64,000 nt of DNA from Onthophagus taurus (Eukaryota > Arthropoda > Insecta > Coleoptera > Scarabaeidae). Both the position numbers and the translations under genes were made by a program. The stretch covers positions 4,402,001-4,466,000 of the forward strand of contig NW_027248940.1 of the NCBI RefSeq assembly GCF_036711975.1. The letters are read 5' to 3'. The stretch's first letter is position 1. Each line of letters begins with the position of its first letter. Shown here piece after piece: positions 52,769 to 63,280 of this stretch. Under the pieces are notes generated by a model. It did no database searches, was not told where the DNA came from, and was given only the letters and a program-made list of their open reading frames with translations.

Positions 52769-55700
52769 TCATTTATTCGCATTCAATCTTTTTATCAACC
52801 AATGACCCCACGCCAAAGTATTACATCCGTTCGGTAATATGTATCGTTTATCATCGCACGATGAAAGAGCAATTTTATTCTTTAATTCGGTATACATAGT
52901 ATGAAATTCTGACTTAAAAATGTACATTTTTTTATGAACCGATCCGCCACATTCAACCACACGTTTATAATCGGTCACGCTTAAATGTTTATCTATAACA
53001 TATTTCTTTACTCCTTTAGCCTTCTTTACATTATCATTCAACAAGGTGATGCAGTACGCCTTAGCTCCTGTTCCAACAAATGACGTTATGCACCTGTTTG
53101 GATATTCATCTTTCATTCTTCCCAACACAGATCGACCGCGAGGTATATTGTGTATATTCTCTAACGGATAATTGGACGTGTCAAAAAATTCAATATTTTC
53201 TTTTATATCCTCATATACATTGGGAGTAGTAATTTCTAGGATTAGGGAATCAGTATCGGTGTATAAAAGTGTTATGTTATTTCCATATTTAACTTTTAAG
53301 TAATCGTAGAAGAAGCTGTACATTACGGTTTTCGAAAGCTCTAATATACTGAAACCCACATACAGCGGTTTGCAATAACGAACTTCCGCGACGTTCAATT
53401 GAACGGCTATCAAATTATCGCAAAATATTTTCGAAGATTTAAAATTTGGTTTAGCTATTAGGGCTTCCACGCCCGGTTTCTTATGACGACATTCCCAGTG
53501 GGTAACTAGTCTTATATCCACTCGCTTTTCCACATTTTCCATTGTCTTACCGTATACGATGTTATTCATTGCTTTGTAATGATTTTTTTCAAATTCATTC
53601 TTAGCTTTCGCACGTTTATCGGAATTGAAATCGATGTAGCTCCGCATCCAGTTGGATTGTTTAAATTCTAATACTCTGTAAATCTTCGTTAGTTTCAATC
53701 CGAACTTGATACACTGCTTTAGATTCACGTAATGAATGATGTATTTTGTTTTATTTTCCAAATTTGCTATTAACTTTGCATTTTTTGAACCTGGGGGTAC
53801 AATCCGTTCTGGACAAAATGGCAAATCGTTGTGTTCATCATGTATTGCTTCCGGATACTCTAAATCTACCTCGAACACGTAACCCTTTTCGGAATCGTCT
53901 TCCGTATTGTAAATATCTAACTTTTGAATCTCTTCATCTGATAGCCATCGAAATCCCCCCGTCGGTAATTTTCGTCTCATTGCGTGTCCATACAAATTCG
54001 TAGCGTCGAGATACAAAATATAAGATGGGTCTTTGGTTTCATCAAATTCCATCATTAATTTATTGTTAGCCTTCGCACTGCGTTTAGTGCACATACTTAA
54101 TCCACCGCGAATACCATTTTTAAAGAAGTGTAACATGTCTATGTCCGTTAATAATTCTAATTTTACCCCTGTCATTCGTAATAATGCATCCCAACCGAAG
54201 CCCGGCGCTGTGAAGTAATGACATGGATCTAAAGAGTAATACTTCATCGAGATGGTTCGGAAATTCTCAAATACGTCCGCCAAAAGTAAAACGTCAGACG
54301 TTAAATAAATGTCGCTATATTCGCCTAAAGTGCGACAGTTAAATAAGTTCCACACCGTTTGTGCACGACAATAATTTTCTTCGGTTATACTATCGTCGCA
54401 TAAAGTATTGTAAAAACTACTTCGATCTGGCAGAGCGGTAAGATTCAGCTTTTCGAATGAATCCACAAAGGAATACGGAAAAACTCCTTTCTGACGTATA
54501 AGTCGAAACTGTTCTTCGTTCCTAAAATATTTTCTGATTTGAACGCATTGGTTGTCTTCCAAAAATGAACCCAACTTCTCTAGCGATAAAGCCATAAACC
54601 TAAATGAATCCACAAATCTCAATTTCATATGAACCCGCCTTAGCTTTCCCTTGCTGTCAATGTTTTCTCCTACGATTAATGCACTCCAATAATATACAAC
54701 CAATCAGAGTAACGATCATTTAAAATTTCGACCAATAACGTGAATTTCTAAGTGGATAAAAGTTACCTAGGTTTTTCAACTGAATAAATCACACGTGATA
54801 TTTTATAACTGATTAAAACGCGACTACCATATATATACTTTTGTTTACGTCACATTTTTGACAACTATAATTAAGTCAAAAATAGTTAATAAATAATTAA
54901 AAATTGTTGATAAATTGTGCAATTGTCGTGTATTAATCTCCCTAAAATACGCTCGAGCTTGATTTTAAATCAGGATAATTTTATTTTTAATTCACTCAAG
55001 TTTTGTTACCCTTTGGAAATAACTCTCAATCAAAATCAAAAGATAAAATCGCTCCAGCTAAAGCTGTCGCGATTTTATCATGCTTTTGATTTCGAGTTAT
55101 TTCCATGGTAACAAAACTTTCGTGTAAAAATAAAATTATCCGATTAAAAGTCAAGCTCTTGTGTATTTACCCCCGATAATTTTTTTCGAAAATGATATAT
55201 ACTTTTCTTTATTCTGTGCTATAACGTCCACGTCTTCTTCTTTTAATGCCATATCTTTCACAAACATATGACAATCGTAGTTCGAAAGATTGTGAAAGAA
55301 TATCGGTATGAACTTTGGTAATTGATAATTGATGTTACATACAGCATGTGCGGGTCCTCTATACAACCCAGTTAGGTGATCATGATCGCACACTTTATTA
55401 CCTTCTTTTATTTTGTGCGAACAAATGTGACAGATATCCTGCATCTCATGTATTAATCTATCAATAGGTGGTAATGGGAGCATTTCTTTTGGTTGGCTTA
55501 AATAATTTTTGTATATATTCAGAACGTCATGTTCCAACTTGCTCATGAAAATTTGAGCAGCATTACATCCGCGATATATTTCAAACTTCGACAATGATTC
55601 GTCATATGAACATTTTATATAATATGCAAATGCATAAGGTTCGTGTTTGAAACATTTGACGGAGTATGAATTATCATCGTTAAGTTCTGTTGCTTCCGCA

Positions 55701-57062
55701 TCGGCGATCGGTTTCTGTAATGCTTCAAAATCTGCATACACCACGAACGGTATTTTTAATTGTCGTTCAAAATTTTCGAACTGTAGTATATTTTCCTTTT
55801 CTTCATTTCCATATTTATTTATTTTTAAATTTGTTGTTGGTAAAATTGCCCTTACCTTGCTGCAATCGTCACTTTGATGACGGATAAGTTTATTTTCTGA
55901 CGTAAAGAATACCAAGCATCCGTCGCAAATATACTTTTCATGACCATTCTGCGATGCTTGCGATGATAGTAATCGAGACAGATTTTTTATCCAACAATAG
56001 TGACTATTCCCGGAATCATTTGTAACCAATAATAAATTTATATGTCTTTCTTCTTTTTGTCGACATATATACATTGTAATTATGTCATAATTCATAACAC
56101 CGTCTTTAAAATACTCATTTATTCCATATACATTAATAGATAGTTTGTTCTGCTTTTCAAATACAGGTATATCTCGTAATTTAACTGGAAAAACAATATT
56201 TGAATAGTCTAAGCCGCAGTCTAGGTAATTCGGATACGAAGATGTCCTCTGTGGTAAACCGTTCGGTTCATGTAGTGCGGATGTTACAGCCCATGCAAAA
56301 CATGCATCATCCGCGTTTTGTATATTTATCACAGCACGCTTTGCTTTTATTTGCGATGGTAGATCGATGTAATTAGATGCTCTGATAGGATTATATTTGT
56401 TTAAATTTAACTCCATATAGAGAATTTGCATTAAAGTCCATCCTAAATAAAATATTGAAACATTTATTTTTTAATATATAGGTATATTATGTCACATTAC
56501 GCTTACCTGAATCTCGTTCCTGGAATTCTGACATTTTTGATGAAATTTCATCAATAAATTCCTTATATATTTTATACAGATCCGACGCTAATGATACTAC
56601 CTTATTTTTCGTATTGAATGATTTTATTTCACAGTCTTCCTTTGATTGTAAAAAATACAAACCAAAACATTCCATATTTAATTTTACATTTCGGTGAATA
56701 TCGATTGCGCTTTGTATTAGATTTAGTATTTTTTCTCGAATTCTATGACAAAATTCATCCAAATCCACAAAAAAACCTTCTTCACTTATTCGATAACTGA
56801 CAATTTTGTCACCGAATGCTCCAGCTATTCTCTCCACTCCGTCATCGATTATAACAAAAGCGTTACGCTTGTGTGCGTTGCTTCGTAAATGTGCAGAGTA
56901 ACATTGTCTATTTACATAATCATCGCAAGCCTCACATTTTACTGCTTTTGGAATTTGCGGTGCGTCAAGCTTGATTCTCTTGCCAATACAAGATAATCGT
57001 TGATGTCTTTTTAAATTGTCAACTCGAGTAAAACTTTTTCCACAATCCTCACACACGACCAT
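52769..57062 (-). pseudogene. Protein-primed DNA polymerase B, split by an insertion
   Basis: Exon 1 (57062-56507) starts with two C2H2-like zinc fingers (CEDCGKSF, CEACDDYV) and ends at GTAAGC. Exon 2 starts at 56442 after TTTATTTAG. The exonuclease motifs are VVYADFEAL (Exo I), FHNLSNYDCHMF (Exo II) and YLTSDVLLLAD (Exo III). The polymerase motifs are YLDATNLYGHAM (A), KAMNNIVYGKTMEN (B) and LLYTDTDSLI (C). All active-site residues are present, but about 485 bp of foreign DNA (54670-55157) lies between Exo II and Exo III and adds stops. The copy cannot make a full polymerase. Without the insert the two parts would be in one frame, based on their flanks. Confidence 0.85.
54670..55157. repeat. 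Insertion in the polymerase gene, with a 205-bp foldback
   Basis: 54953-55157 is a foldback: the arms begin GAGCTTGA and include GGATAATTTTATTTTTA, GTTTTGTTACC and GAAATAACTC in inverted copies around 55057. 54670-54952 is AT-rich with a TATATATACTTTTG motif near 54830. Together they interrupt the polymerase. I could not fix the target duplication with certainty. Confidence 0.7.
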
Positions 57063-57239
57063 TTTACAATTTAATGTTGTACACTTCTACTTGTTATGAA
57101 AGAACTACGTCAATACCACATTTCGCAGGCGTTTATAAACCCTCACCGCTCCTGAAACTTATTGGGGAGGAGGAGGATGCATCGAGTGCGTTTGTATACA
57201 TGTATATTTATAACTCCGTATACCTCTGCATAATAAATT
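57063..57239 (-). promoter_or_regulatory. Promoter region of the polymerase gene
   Basis: TTTATAAA at 57132-57139 on the minus strand lies about 70 bp upstream of the ATG at 57062 and is the likely TATA box. The GC-rich CACCGCTCC next to it could be an activator site. Confidence 0.45.
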
Positions 57240-57840
57240 AAAAAAATATCTCGCAGGTAGATCATGACTCACTTACTAGTATTAAGTTAATTGACCTCCT
57301 CCTCGAACGTATCCCCCCAAAAAATTTGCCGATTCAAGAACCTCCTCGCATATTTTAAAGCTCCGTATACCTTTACACAATAAATTTAAAAAAATATCCC
57401 GCAGGTAGATCATGACTCACTTATTTGTATACCTACATGTCCCAAAACCGTATACCTTTGTGTACAATAAGTTAAGAGATATATCGAAAACATTACCAGT
57501 TCATTGAGAAGCGTCGAAGGATAAACATAGTAATTGTTTTCATCTAGGTAAACAGGTTACATATAAAGATAAATTTTTAATAACATAACCTAAATAAAGA
57601 TACATTTTTAATAAAGATAAATTTTTAATAATTTCGTCAAAATAACATGACCTTCTCAAGTTAATTGACCTCCTCCTCTCTTCATCGAATCTCCTCCGAC
57701 CCTCAAAAGAATCGCCGATTCAAGAACCTCCTCTCCTCATCGAACCTCCTCTGACCCCCAAAAAATTTGCCGATTCAAGAACCTCCTCCTAGAACGCAGG
57801 TTCGAGGAGGAGGTTCTTGAATCGGCGAATCTATACTACT
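57240..57840. repeat. Right terminal inverted repeat of the Polinton
   Basis: Inverted partner of 39756-40361. The outer 344 bases appear identical and the inner part is diverged. It ends at 57840 and is followed by ACCAAT (57841-57846). Confidence 0.9.
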
Positions 57841-58437
57841 ACCAATATCTTCATATCGTTAAATTTTGCAATTGGTGATAAAATGTTGTATGCAACACGT
57901 CAGCAAAGTGTCTTTATCGAACTCGCCTGTTTACTCGCCTCGCTCGCTTCGCTCGCTCGACTCGCAAACTCAGACTCGTTCGATAAAGCATCACTTTGCT
58001 GACTTGGTACATAAATAACTATTATCGCCCACCGGCAGCAAAACAATACTTTATGCTATCCATTTGCGGCAGTAAAATGACACTTTGTGCTACTGTCCAG
58101 TAAAGTGTGCATTTAATTCATTTGTTTTACTTTACCTGCCGCTAAATGCTGTCAATTTGAAAAAAATCTCGTAAAACAACAACGGGATTTGAACCCGGTA
58201 CCTCATACTTGAAAGCGCACTGCTTTTCCACCATACTACCGACCTCTCATACGTAGTGTAACTTTACCGAGGTATATTAACAAAACAAATCGTTTGTCAT
58301 ATGTCATATAATATTCGTAAGTTAGAATATCTTCATATCGTTAAATTTTGCGGTTGGCGATAAAATGTTGTATGCAACACGTCAGCAAAGCATCACTTTG
58401 CCGACTTGGTACATAAATAACTATTGTTGAACTGTTT
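57841..58437. repeat. Tandem repeat: end of unit 1 and full unit 2
   Basis: 57841-58017 completes the unit split by the Polinton. 58018-58437 is a second unit with the same order: TATCGCCCACCGGCAGC, the tRNA-like box (58170-58252), CGTTTGTCATATGTCATATA and CAACACGTCAGCAAAG. Unit 1 has an extra palindromic patch at about 57909-57985 (ACTCGCCTCGCTCGCTTCGC), bounded by TTTATCGAAC and GTTCGATAAA. Confidence 0.7.
58170..58252 (-). repeat. tRNA-like (Pol III type) sequence, copy 2
   Basis: Same structure as 39598-39676 with a few changes: B box GGTTCAAATCC, T arm CGGG/CCCG, A-box-like GTAGTATGGTGGAAAAGC. It lacks a full cloverleaf. Confidence 0.55.
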
Positions 58438-58639
58438 ACTTTATATATGTTTTACACAAAAGTTGGACTACATTGCATTATTTCACATTTTTTATTACGA
58501 TTTAATATTATTTTTTAAATGACTTAATAAATTATCGATAGATGGCGCTCAAATGTTTTTTTTTAATTCAAATAAACAGCAACATTTTAAAATGAGGTAA
58601 AAATTAAAAGAGCTCTTTCTCAGTTTTCTAATAAATATA

Positions 58640-58681
58640 CTTAGTACCTGTTTCGATAATTACTTATCATCATCAGCTAAA
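58640..58681 (-). ncRNA. Hammerhead ribozyme motif of the Penelope element
   Basis: On the minus strand: TTTAG, then CTGATGA, a bulged T, stem II GATAA-GTAA-TTATC, then GAAAC, a minimal stem III and GTA directly before CTAAG. TTTAG and CTAAG pair as stem I. Both conserved cores (CTGATGA and GAAA) and a GUA cleavage triplet are present. Penelope-like elements are known to carry short hammerheads at this place. Confidence 0.65.
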
Positions 58682-59407
58682 TCTACAAGCGAAATTATAA
58701 TAAAGGCATATAGAAATAAATAAATAAAATAAGTGAACTTACAGTCAAATAAAAATAAAAGTCACAATATAAAATGATTTAAAAACTAAAATAACGAGAA
58801 ATAAAGATGTAAAGTGGACGACACTGAACAACACTACAGGTTAAAATGGAGTAATCACAAAGGAATAAAACAAGTTTCGCGGATATATTAAAAACTAGCA
58901 TTTTAAGTGTGAGTATAGAGGTTTGTAAATGGAACAAAGCTGATCATTCATTAATTTCAGATTTTTATGCTTGTGTTTATCTATCTCGAGTTGTTCTAAA
59001 AGGTCTAATTTTTTACCCTTCTTACAGTTGTGTAGGAGAGACACATTGTTATAATCGATGTCATGATTAAATTCCATTTTATGTTGGTAGACATTTGAAG
59101 AAGAAGTATTTTTATGTTCCTTAATTCTTTTTGCTAGTTTTCTACCTGTTTGGCCAATGTATAATGCCTCACAATCGTTACATTTAATAGAATAAACACC
59201 ATTTTTATTTAACATATGTTCTTTGCTTTTGAAGTTAGACAATATATCTATAAGTTTGTAGTTATTTTTAAAACCAATATTGATATTATTTTGTTTTAGA
59301 ATACTTTTAATTTTATAATTTATGTCATTATAAGGTAAAGAACGAAATGTGGTGTGTTCATTAGTATCCTTAGTAAATAATGGGTCTAATTTTATTATGA
59401 CATTATA

Positions 59408-60335
59408 CAGGGTGTATCTGAATGACTGCAACAAACTTCAAGGGGTGAATCTTTAGTGAATTTTAAGGGTACTTTGATATATGAACCGTGGGCGACTTCG
59501 GCTCCCCTAAGGAGCTACACCCCTCCAAAAATAGCGGAAAATTTTGGTTTAATTTCTTTTTCTCAAAAACCATAAACGCTAGGAAAATGAAATTTGGGGA
59601 ATATGTTTAATTCATAATAGGGCACGCTTTGACTCTATTTGTACTTTCAATCTACCCTTCTAAACTACAAAACGTTCAATTTATGCCTAGATTTTTTTTA
59701 TGAAGATAATAAATACATTGGAAAAGTTTCAATTAGATAGATAAAACTATTCTAAAACTTTTTTGTTCTCTGATGTTCTTCTAAAAATTAATAATTTCTG
59801 AGAAAAAAGACAATTAAGCAAACACTAACTGTTAAGCTGTAGGGTTGTTAATCGAAAGTTGGAATGAATTTTTAATGAAAAAATCTTAGTAGGCTTTGCA
59901 ATCTTTGTCAGAAATATTTTTGACGTTTAAATATCAGTGGTTTTCTTACTTTATTATTGTTTTATTTAAAATTTTGAAACGTCGAGTGAACGAGCGTAAA
60001 TGCGATAGAACTTTATTCAAAAATTAATTTGAAAAACAATAATAATAGTAAGAAAAACTGACATTTCAACGTCAAAAATATTTCTGACAAAGATTGCAAA
60101 GCCTACTAAGATTTTTTCATTCAAAATTCATTAGTTTATATTCCCAAAATTTCATTTTCCTAGCGTTTATGGTTTTTGAGAAAAAAAAAATTAAACCAAA
60201 ATTTTCCGCCATTTTTGAAAGGGTGTAGCTCCTTAGGGGAGCCGAAGTCGCCCATGGTTCATATATCAAAGTACCCTTAAAATTCACTAAAGAATCACCC
60301 CTTGAAGTTTGTTGCAGTCGTTCAGATACACCCTG
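59408..60335. repeat. 928-bp foldback MITE with a nested palindrome
   Basis: The ends CAGGGTGTATCTGAA and the inverted copy lie next to TA at 59406-59407 and 60336-60337. Arms of more than 200 bp are inverted copies (GGGCGACTTCGGCTCCCC and similar). A second, inner foldback runs from about 59866 to 60133 (CTTAGTAGGCTTTGCAATC and its complement), probably a later insertion. It is non-coding and related to 4555-5095. Confidence 0.85.
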
Positions 60336-60541
60336 TATAGTATTTTATTAATTATATTTGGGGGATAGTTATTTTCTATGGCAAGTTTATTTATGAAATT
60401 AAATTCGTTTTGTATAGAAGTTGCATTAATAGAATATCTTAGCATTCTGTAGATGTACGATTGGAATACAGAAAATTTATGATTGTTAGGATGGTAAGAG
60501 TCATAAGGTATAATTGTGTTTAAGTTTGTTGATTTTCTATA

Positions 60542-62891
60542 CAGTGCTAGCGTAAAGTAACCCCCCCCCCCTTTTAACTTCTGAACGGATTGAGATATCA
60601 ATATGAACAAAAACACGTCAATTTCTATACTTTATCAGCACAAATATTTTCTTATGGAAAATTTTGCTGTCACTTTTAGTTTTTCCGGAAAGTGGAACAA
60701 CTTTGTTTTTCTAAATGGAACACCCAGTATATTATGGTACCTTCCGAAAGAATAAAACAATACGAATCCAACGATACCCCACAATCAAATAACGGTTTAT
60801 TAGTTTTTTGCATAAAAATTAAACAAAATGCGGGATTTCGCCGGAAAAACCAACGTATCTTCGTTGACTACCTGTCGAGATACAATGGACCAGGTAAATG
60901 GTGGACGGTCAGTTAAATGTCGGTCTACGCTCGGGTTAAGCAGGGTTAAAATCGGCAATTTTTTTAGAAATGTTTTTATGAAAGAATCAACGTAAGAAAA
61001 GAATAAAAAGAAAGATCTTCTTAAAACTTGTAAGAAAAAATTGTTATAACAACAATTTTAAAGTTTGTAGGTACCTTGAAATTTTGTATTTAAGTCGGCA
61101 TGCAAATATTTTCTTCATTTCTATCTTTGAATTCTACCCGACCAAGTATAACCAAAGAAAGGCGAGATCAAAAAGGCTAGAAGGAGTTTAGAGCATAAAA
61201 TCGAAGCAATTTTAATATTCGCTCGTGCTGACACAAATCTACATGAAACAGAGCGACAATTTAATGAACGATTTCCTGAACATCCAATTAGTCGAAAATA
61301 TTTAAGAGAACTTGTAAATAAGTTTTTGGAAACTGGAAGCGTCGAAGACCGCAAAAGAACTGGTCGTCGTTCGATTTCTGAAGACACACAAGTGCAGATA
61401 TTAACAGAAGTAGTTAATGCGAACATGATGTCGTCTGCTGCTATCGCATCAACGTGTGATGTGAGTCCAACAACGGCACGGAAATATTTAAAGAAGAATA
61501 AATATCATCCATATAAAATTAAAATGCTTCATGAATTAACAGAAGATGACCCTGATAGAAGAACAGAATTTTGTAAGCTAATGACAAATATGGTTGAACG
61601 AAATCCATCATACTTGAAACATATTTGTTTCAGTGATGAATGTACTTTCTTTTTGGATGGAAAATTGCATCGGCAAAATGTACGTTACTGGAGTGATGTT
61701 AATCTACATGAATATCGCGAAGTTAACACTCCATTTCCCAAGAAAATAAATGTTTGGGCAGGCATATTAGGAAATCACATCGTGGGACCAATATTCCTAA
61801 CCGAAAAGTTGACCGGAACATTGTATTTAAGATTATTAGAAGAAGATATTAATCCACGACTTTTGCAAATTGTGCAACAGAATCCTGACGATTTTGAAAT
61901 GGAATTAGTGTTTCATCAAGACGGAGCACCTCCACATTATGCGGCAATGGTACGAAATTATTTTGATACAAATTTTAATGGACGGTGGATCGGTCGACGT
62001 GGGCCGATTGAATGGCCAACAAGATCAGCAGATCTGACACCTTTAGATTTCTTTTTATGGGGTTATTTAAAATTCAAGGTATATGAAAGTCCGCTAGACA
62101 GTATTGAGGATTTAAAACAAAAAATTATTGACGTCTGCCAAAATATTTATCATCACATGTTAAGCCGTGTGAGGGAGAAAACACTGCAAAGATGGTACCA
62201 CTGCCAAGAAGTTCAGGGTAATCATATCGAACAATTTATTTAATAGTTTGTTCTTAATAAATAACATATTCAATAACAACACTAAGCCAATTTTTCAACC
62301 GTTATGTATACTAGCAAAATCTTTGATAAATTTTTTTTTATCTTATCATTTCTTATATTTACTTTGATTTTTTCTTTATAAATACTTTTTGATTAAATAT
62401 GATTAATTCATAAATTTAATATAGGTACTTCCACCCAACGTTTATTTTATTTCTAAAAAGATAAGTAATTGAACTAGCAATTTTAAATCCGTCTAAGCTC
62501 GAGCGTATACCGACCATTAACCTACCGTCCACCATTTACCTGGTCGATTGCATTTCGACAGGTAGTCGACGAAGATACGTTGGTTTTTCCGGCGAAATTC
62601 CGCATTTTGTTTAATTTTTATTCGAAAAACTAATAAATCGATATTTGATTGTGAGGTACCGTTGGATTCGTATCGTTTTCATCTTTCTGAAGATACCATA
62701 ATATACTAGGTGTTCCATTAAAAAAAACGAAGTTGATCCATTTTCCGGAAAAACTAAAAGTGATAGCAAAATTTTCCGTAAGAAAATATTTGTGCTGATA
62801 AAATATAAAAACTGACGTTTTTTTGTTCATATTGATATCTCAATCTGTTCGGAGGTTAAGAAGGGGGGGGGGTTACTTTACGCTAGCACTG
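60542..62891 (+). mobile_element. DD41D (rosa-like) mariner element 2
   Basis: The element is 2350 bp with TA on both sides (60540-60541 and 62892-62893). The ends read CAGTGCTAGCGTAAAGTAAC followed by a run of 9-13 C. The inverted repeats are about 420 bp with perhaps 10 percent differences, so this copy is older than element 1 (30632-32907). One transposase gene lies on the plus strand. It is inserted in the Penelope RT. Confidence 0.9.
61149..62243 (+). CDS. DD41D Tc1/mariner transposase, start uncertain
   Basis: The frame is open from 61149 to 62243 but has no ATG before about 61425, which lies after the first DNA-binding helices (RQFNERFPEHPISRKYLREL). The start codon may have mutated or lie in an upstream exon. 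The catalytic motifs are intact: ICFSDECTFFLDG (first Asp), LVFHQDGAPPHYA (second Asp) and SADLTPLDFFLWG (third Asp), with 41 residues between the second and third. It is clearly related to the transposase at 31240-32295, especially in GRWIGR and DLTPLDF, but diverged in the N-terminal half. Confidence 0.75.
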
Positions 62892-63280
62892 TATATGTTA
62901 TAATTTAGATCTAAGTCATTTCTATTTATAGTTAAGTCAAGAAAGTTAATTTTTCTATCTTTTTCAATTTCTAAAGTGAATTTCAACTTCTCATGAATAT
63001 TATTTATATAATTTAACATTGCTATAAGTTCATCGTTGGTACCTTCCCATAGACAGAAAACATCATCCACATATCTAATCCATTTTTTGATGTTGTTAGA
63101 ATAAGGATTAAGTTTGTTTATAATATAATTATTCTCTATATAGTCTAGATATAAGTCGGCGATAAATCCAGATATAGATGGACCCATAGGTAAACCGTTC
63201 TCAAGTTTATAAAACTTTTCGTTAAATTTGCAATACTTTGTAATACTGAGAAAGAGCTCTTTTAATTTTTACCTCATTTT

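Larger units (their letters stand above)
39756..57840. mobile_element. Full-length Polinton/Maverick (adintovirus-like) element, 18.1 kb
   Basis: The ends begin with AG (AGTAGTATAGATTCGCC) and are inverted copies. Direct repeats ACCAAT lie at 39750-39755 and 57841-57846, the 6-bp duplication typical of Polintons. Plus-strand genes in order: PC4-like protein, small protein, phospholipase A2 protein, cysteine protease, penton-like protein, basic peptide, major capsid protein, two proteins of unknown function, coiled-coil protein, PPxY protein, packaging ATPase, DUF8207-like protein, small protein, integrase. DNA polymerase B is on the minus strand and converges on the integrase. Adenain, capsid and ATPase genes mark it as a virus-derived, possibly virion-forming lineage. 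Open frames, matching ends and an exact duplication suggest a fairly recent insertion. The polymerase is broken by a later insertion. Confidence 0.95.
58895..63240 (-). pseudogene. Penelope reverse transcriptase with GIY-YIG endonuclease, interrupted
   Basis: Order on the minus strand: the RT part starting near 63240 (FYKLENGLPMGPSISG, then IRYVDDVFCLWEG with the YVDD box), the thumb (SYIYRMLRYSINATSIQNEF, 60450 region), then the GIY-YIG domain (GVYSIKCNDCEALYIGQTGR near 59190, with RIKEHK), ending at 58895. The GIY-YIG nuclease nicks the target and the RT copies the RNA there. The two insertions and the lost N-terminal RT half make it inactive. Apart from those, the remaining frame looks open. 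Confidence 0.8.
58589..63280 (-). mobile_element. Penelope-like retroelement, host of two insertions
   Basis: A minus-strand RT plus GIY-YIG gene, read in pieces at 63240-62894, 60541-60336 and 59407-58895, with a foldback MITE (59408-60335) and a DD41D mariner (60542-62891) between them. Both insertions are bounded by TA, and the gene reads through both joins. The outer ends are perfect 36-bp inverted copies (AAAATGAGGTAAAAATT and so on) at 58589-58624 and 63245-63280. The 5-prime part of the RT is missing. Such inverted scraps at the ends are typical of Penelope insertion. A hammerhead motif lies in the 3-prime region. Confidence 0.8.

Noticed and set aside
39756..57840. A free viral genome or contamination instead of an integrated element
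   Set aside because: The 6-bp direct repeats and the continuous host repeat unit on both sides show integration in the chromosome.
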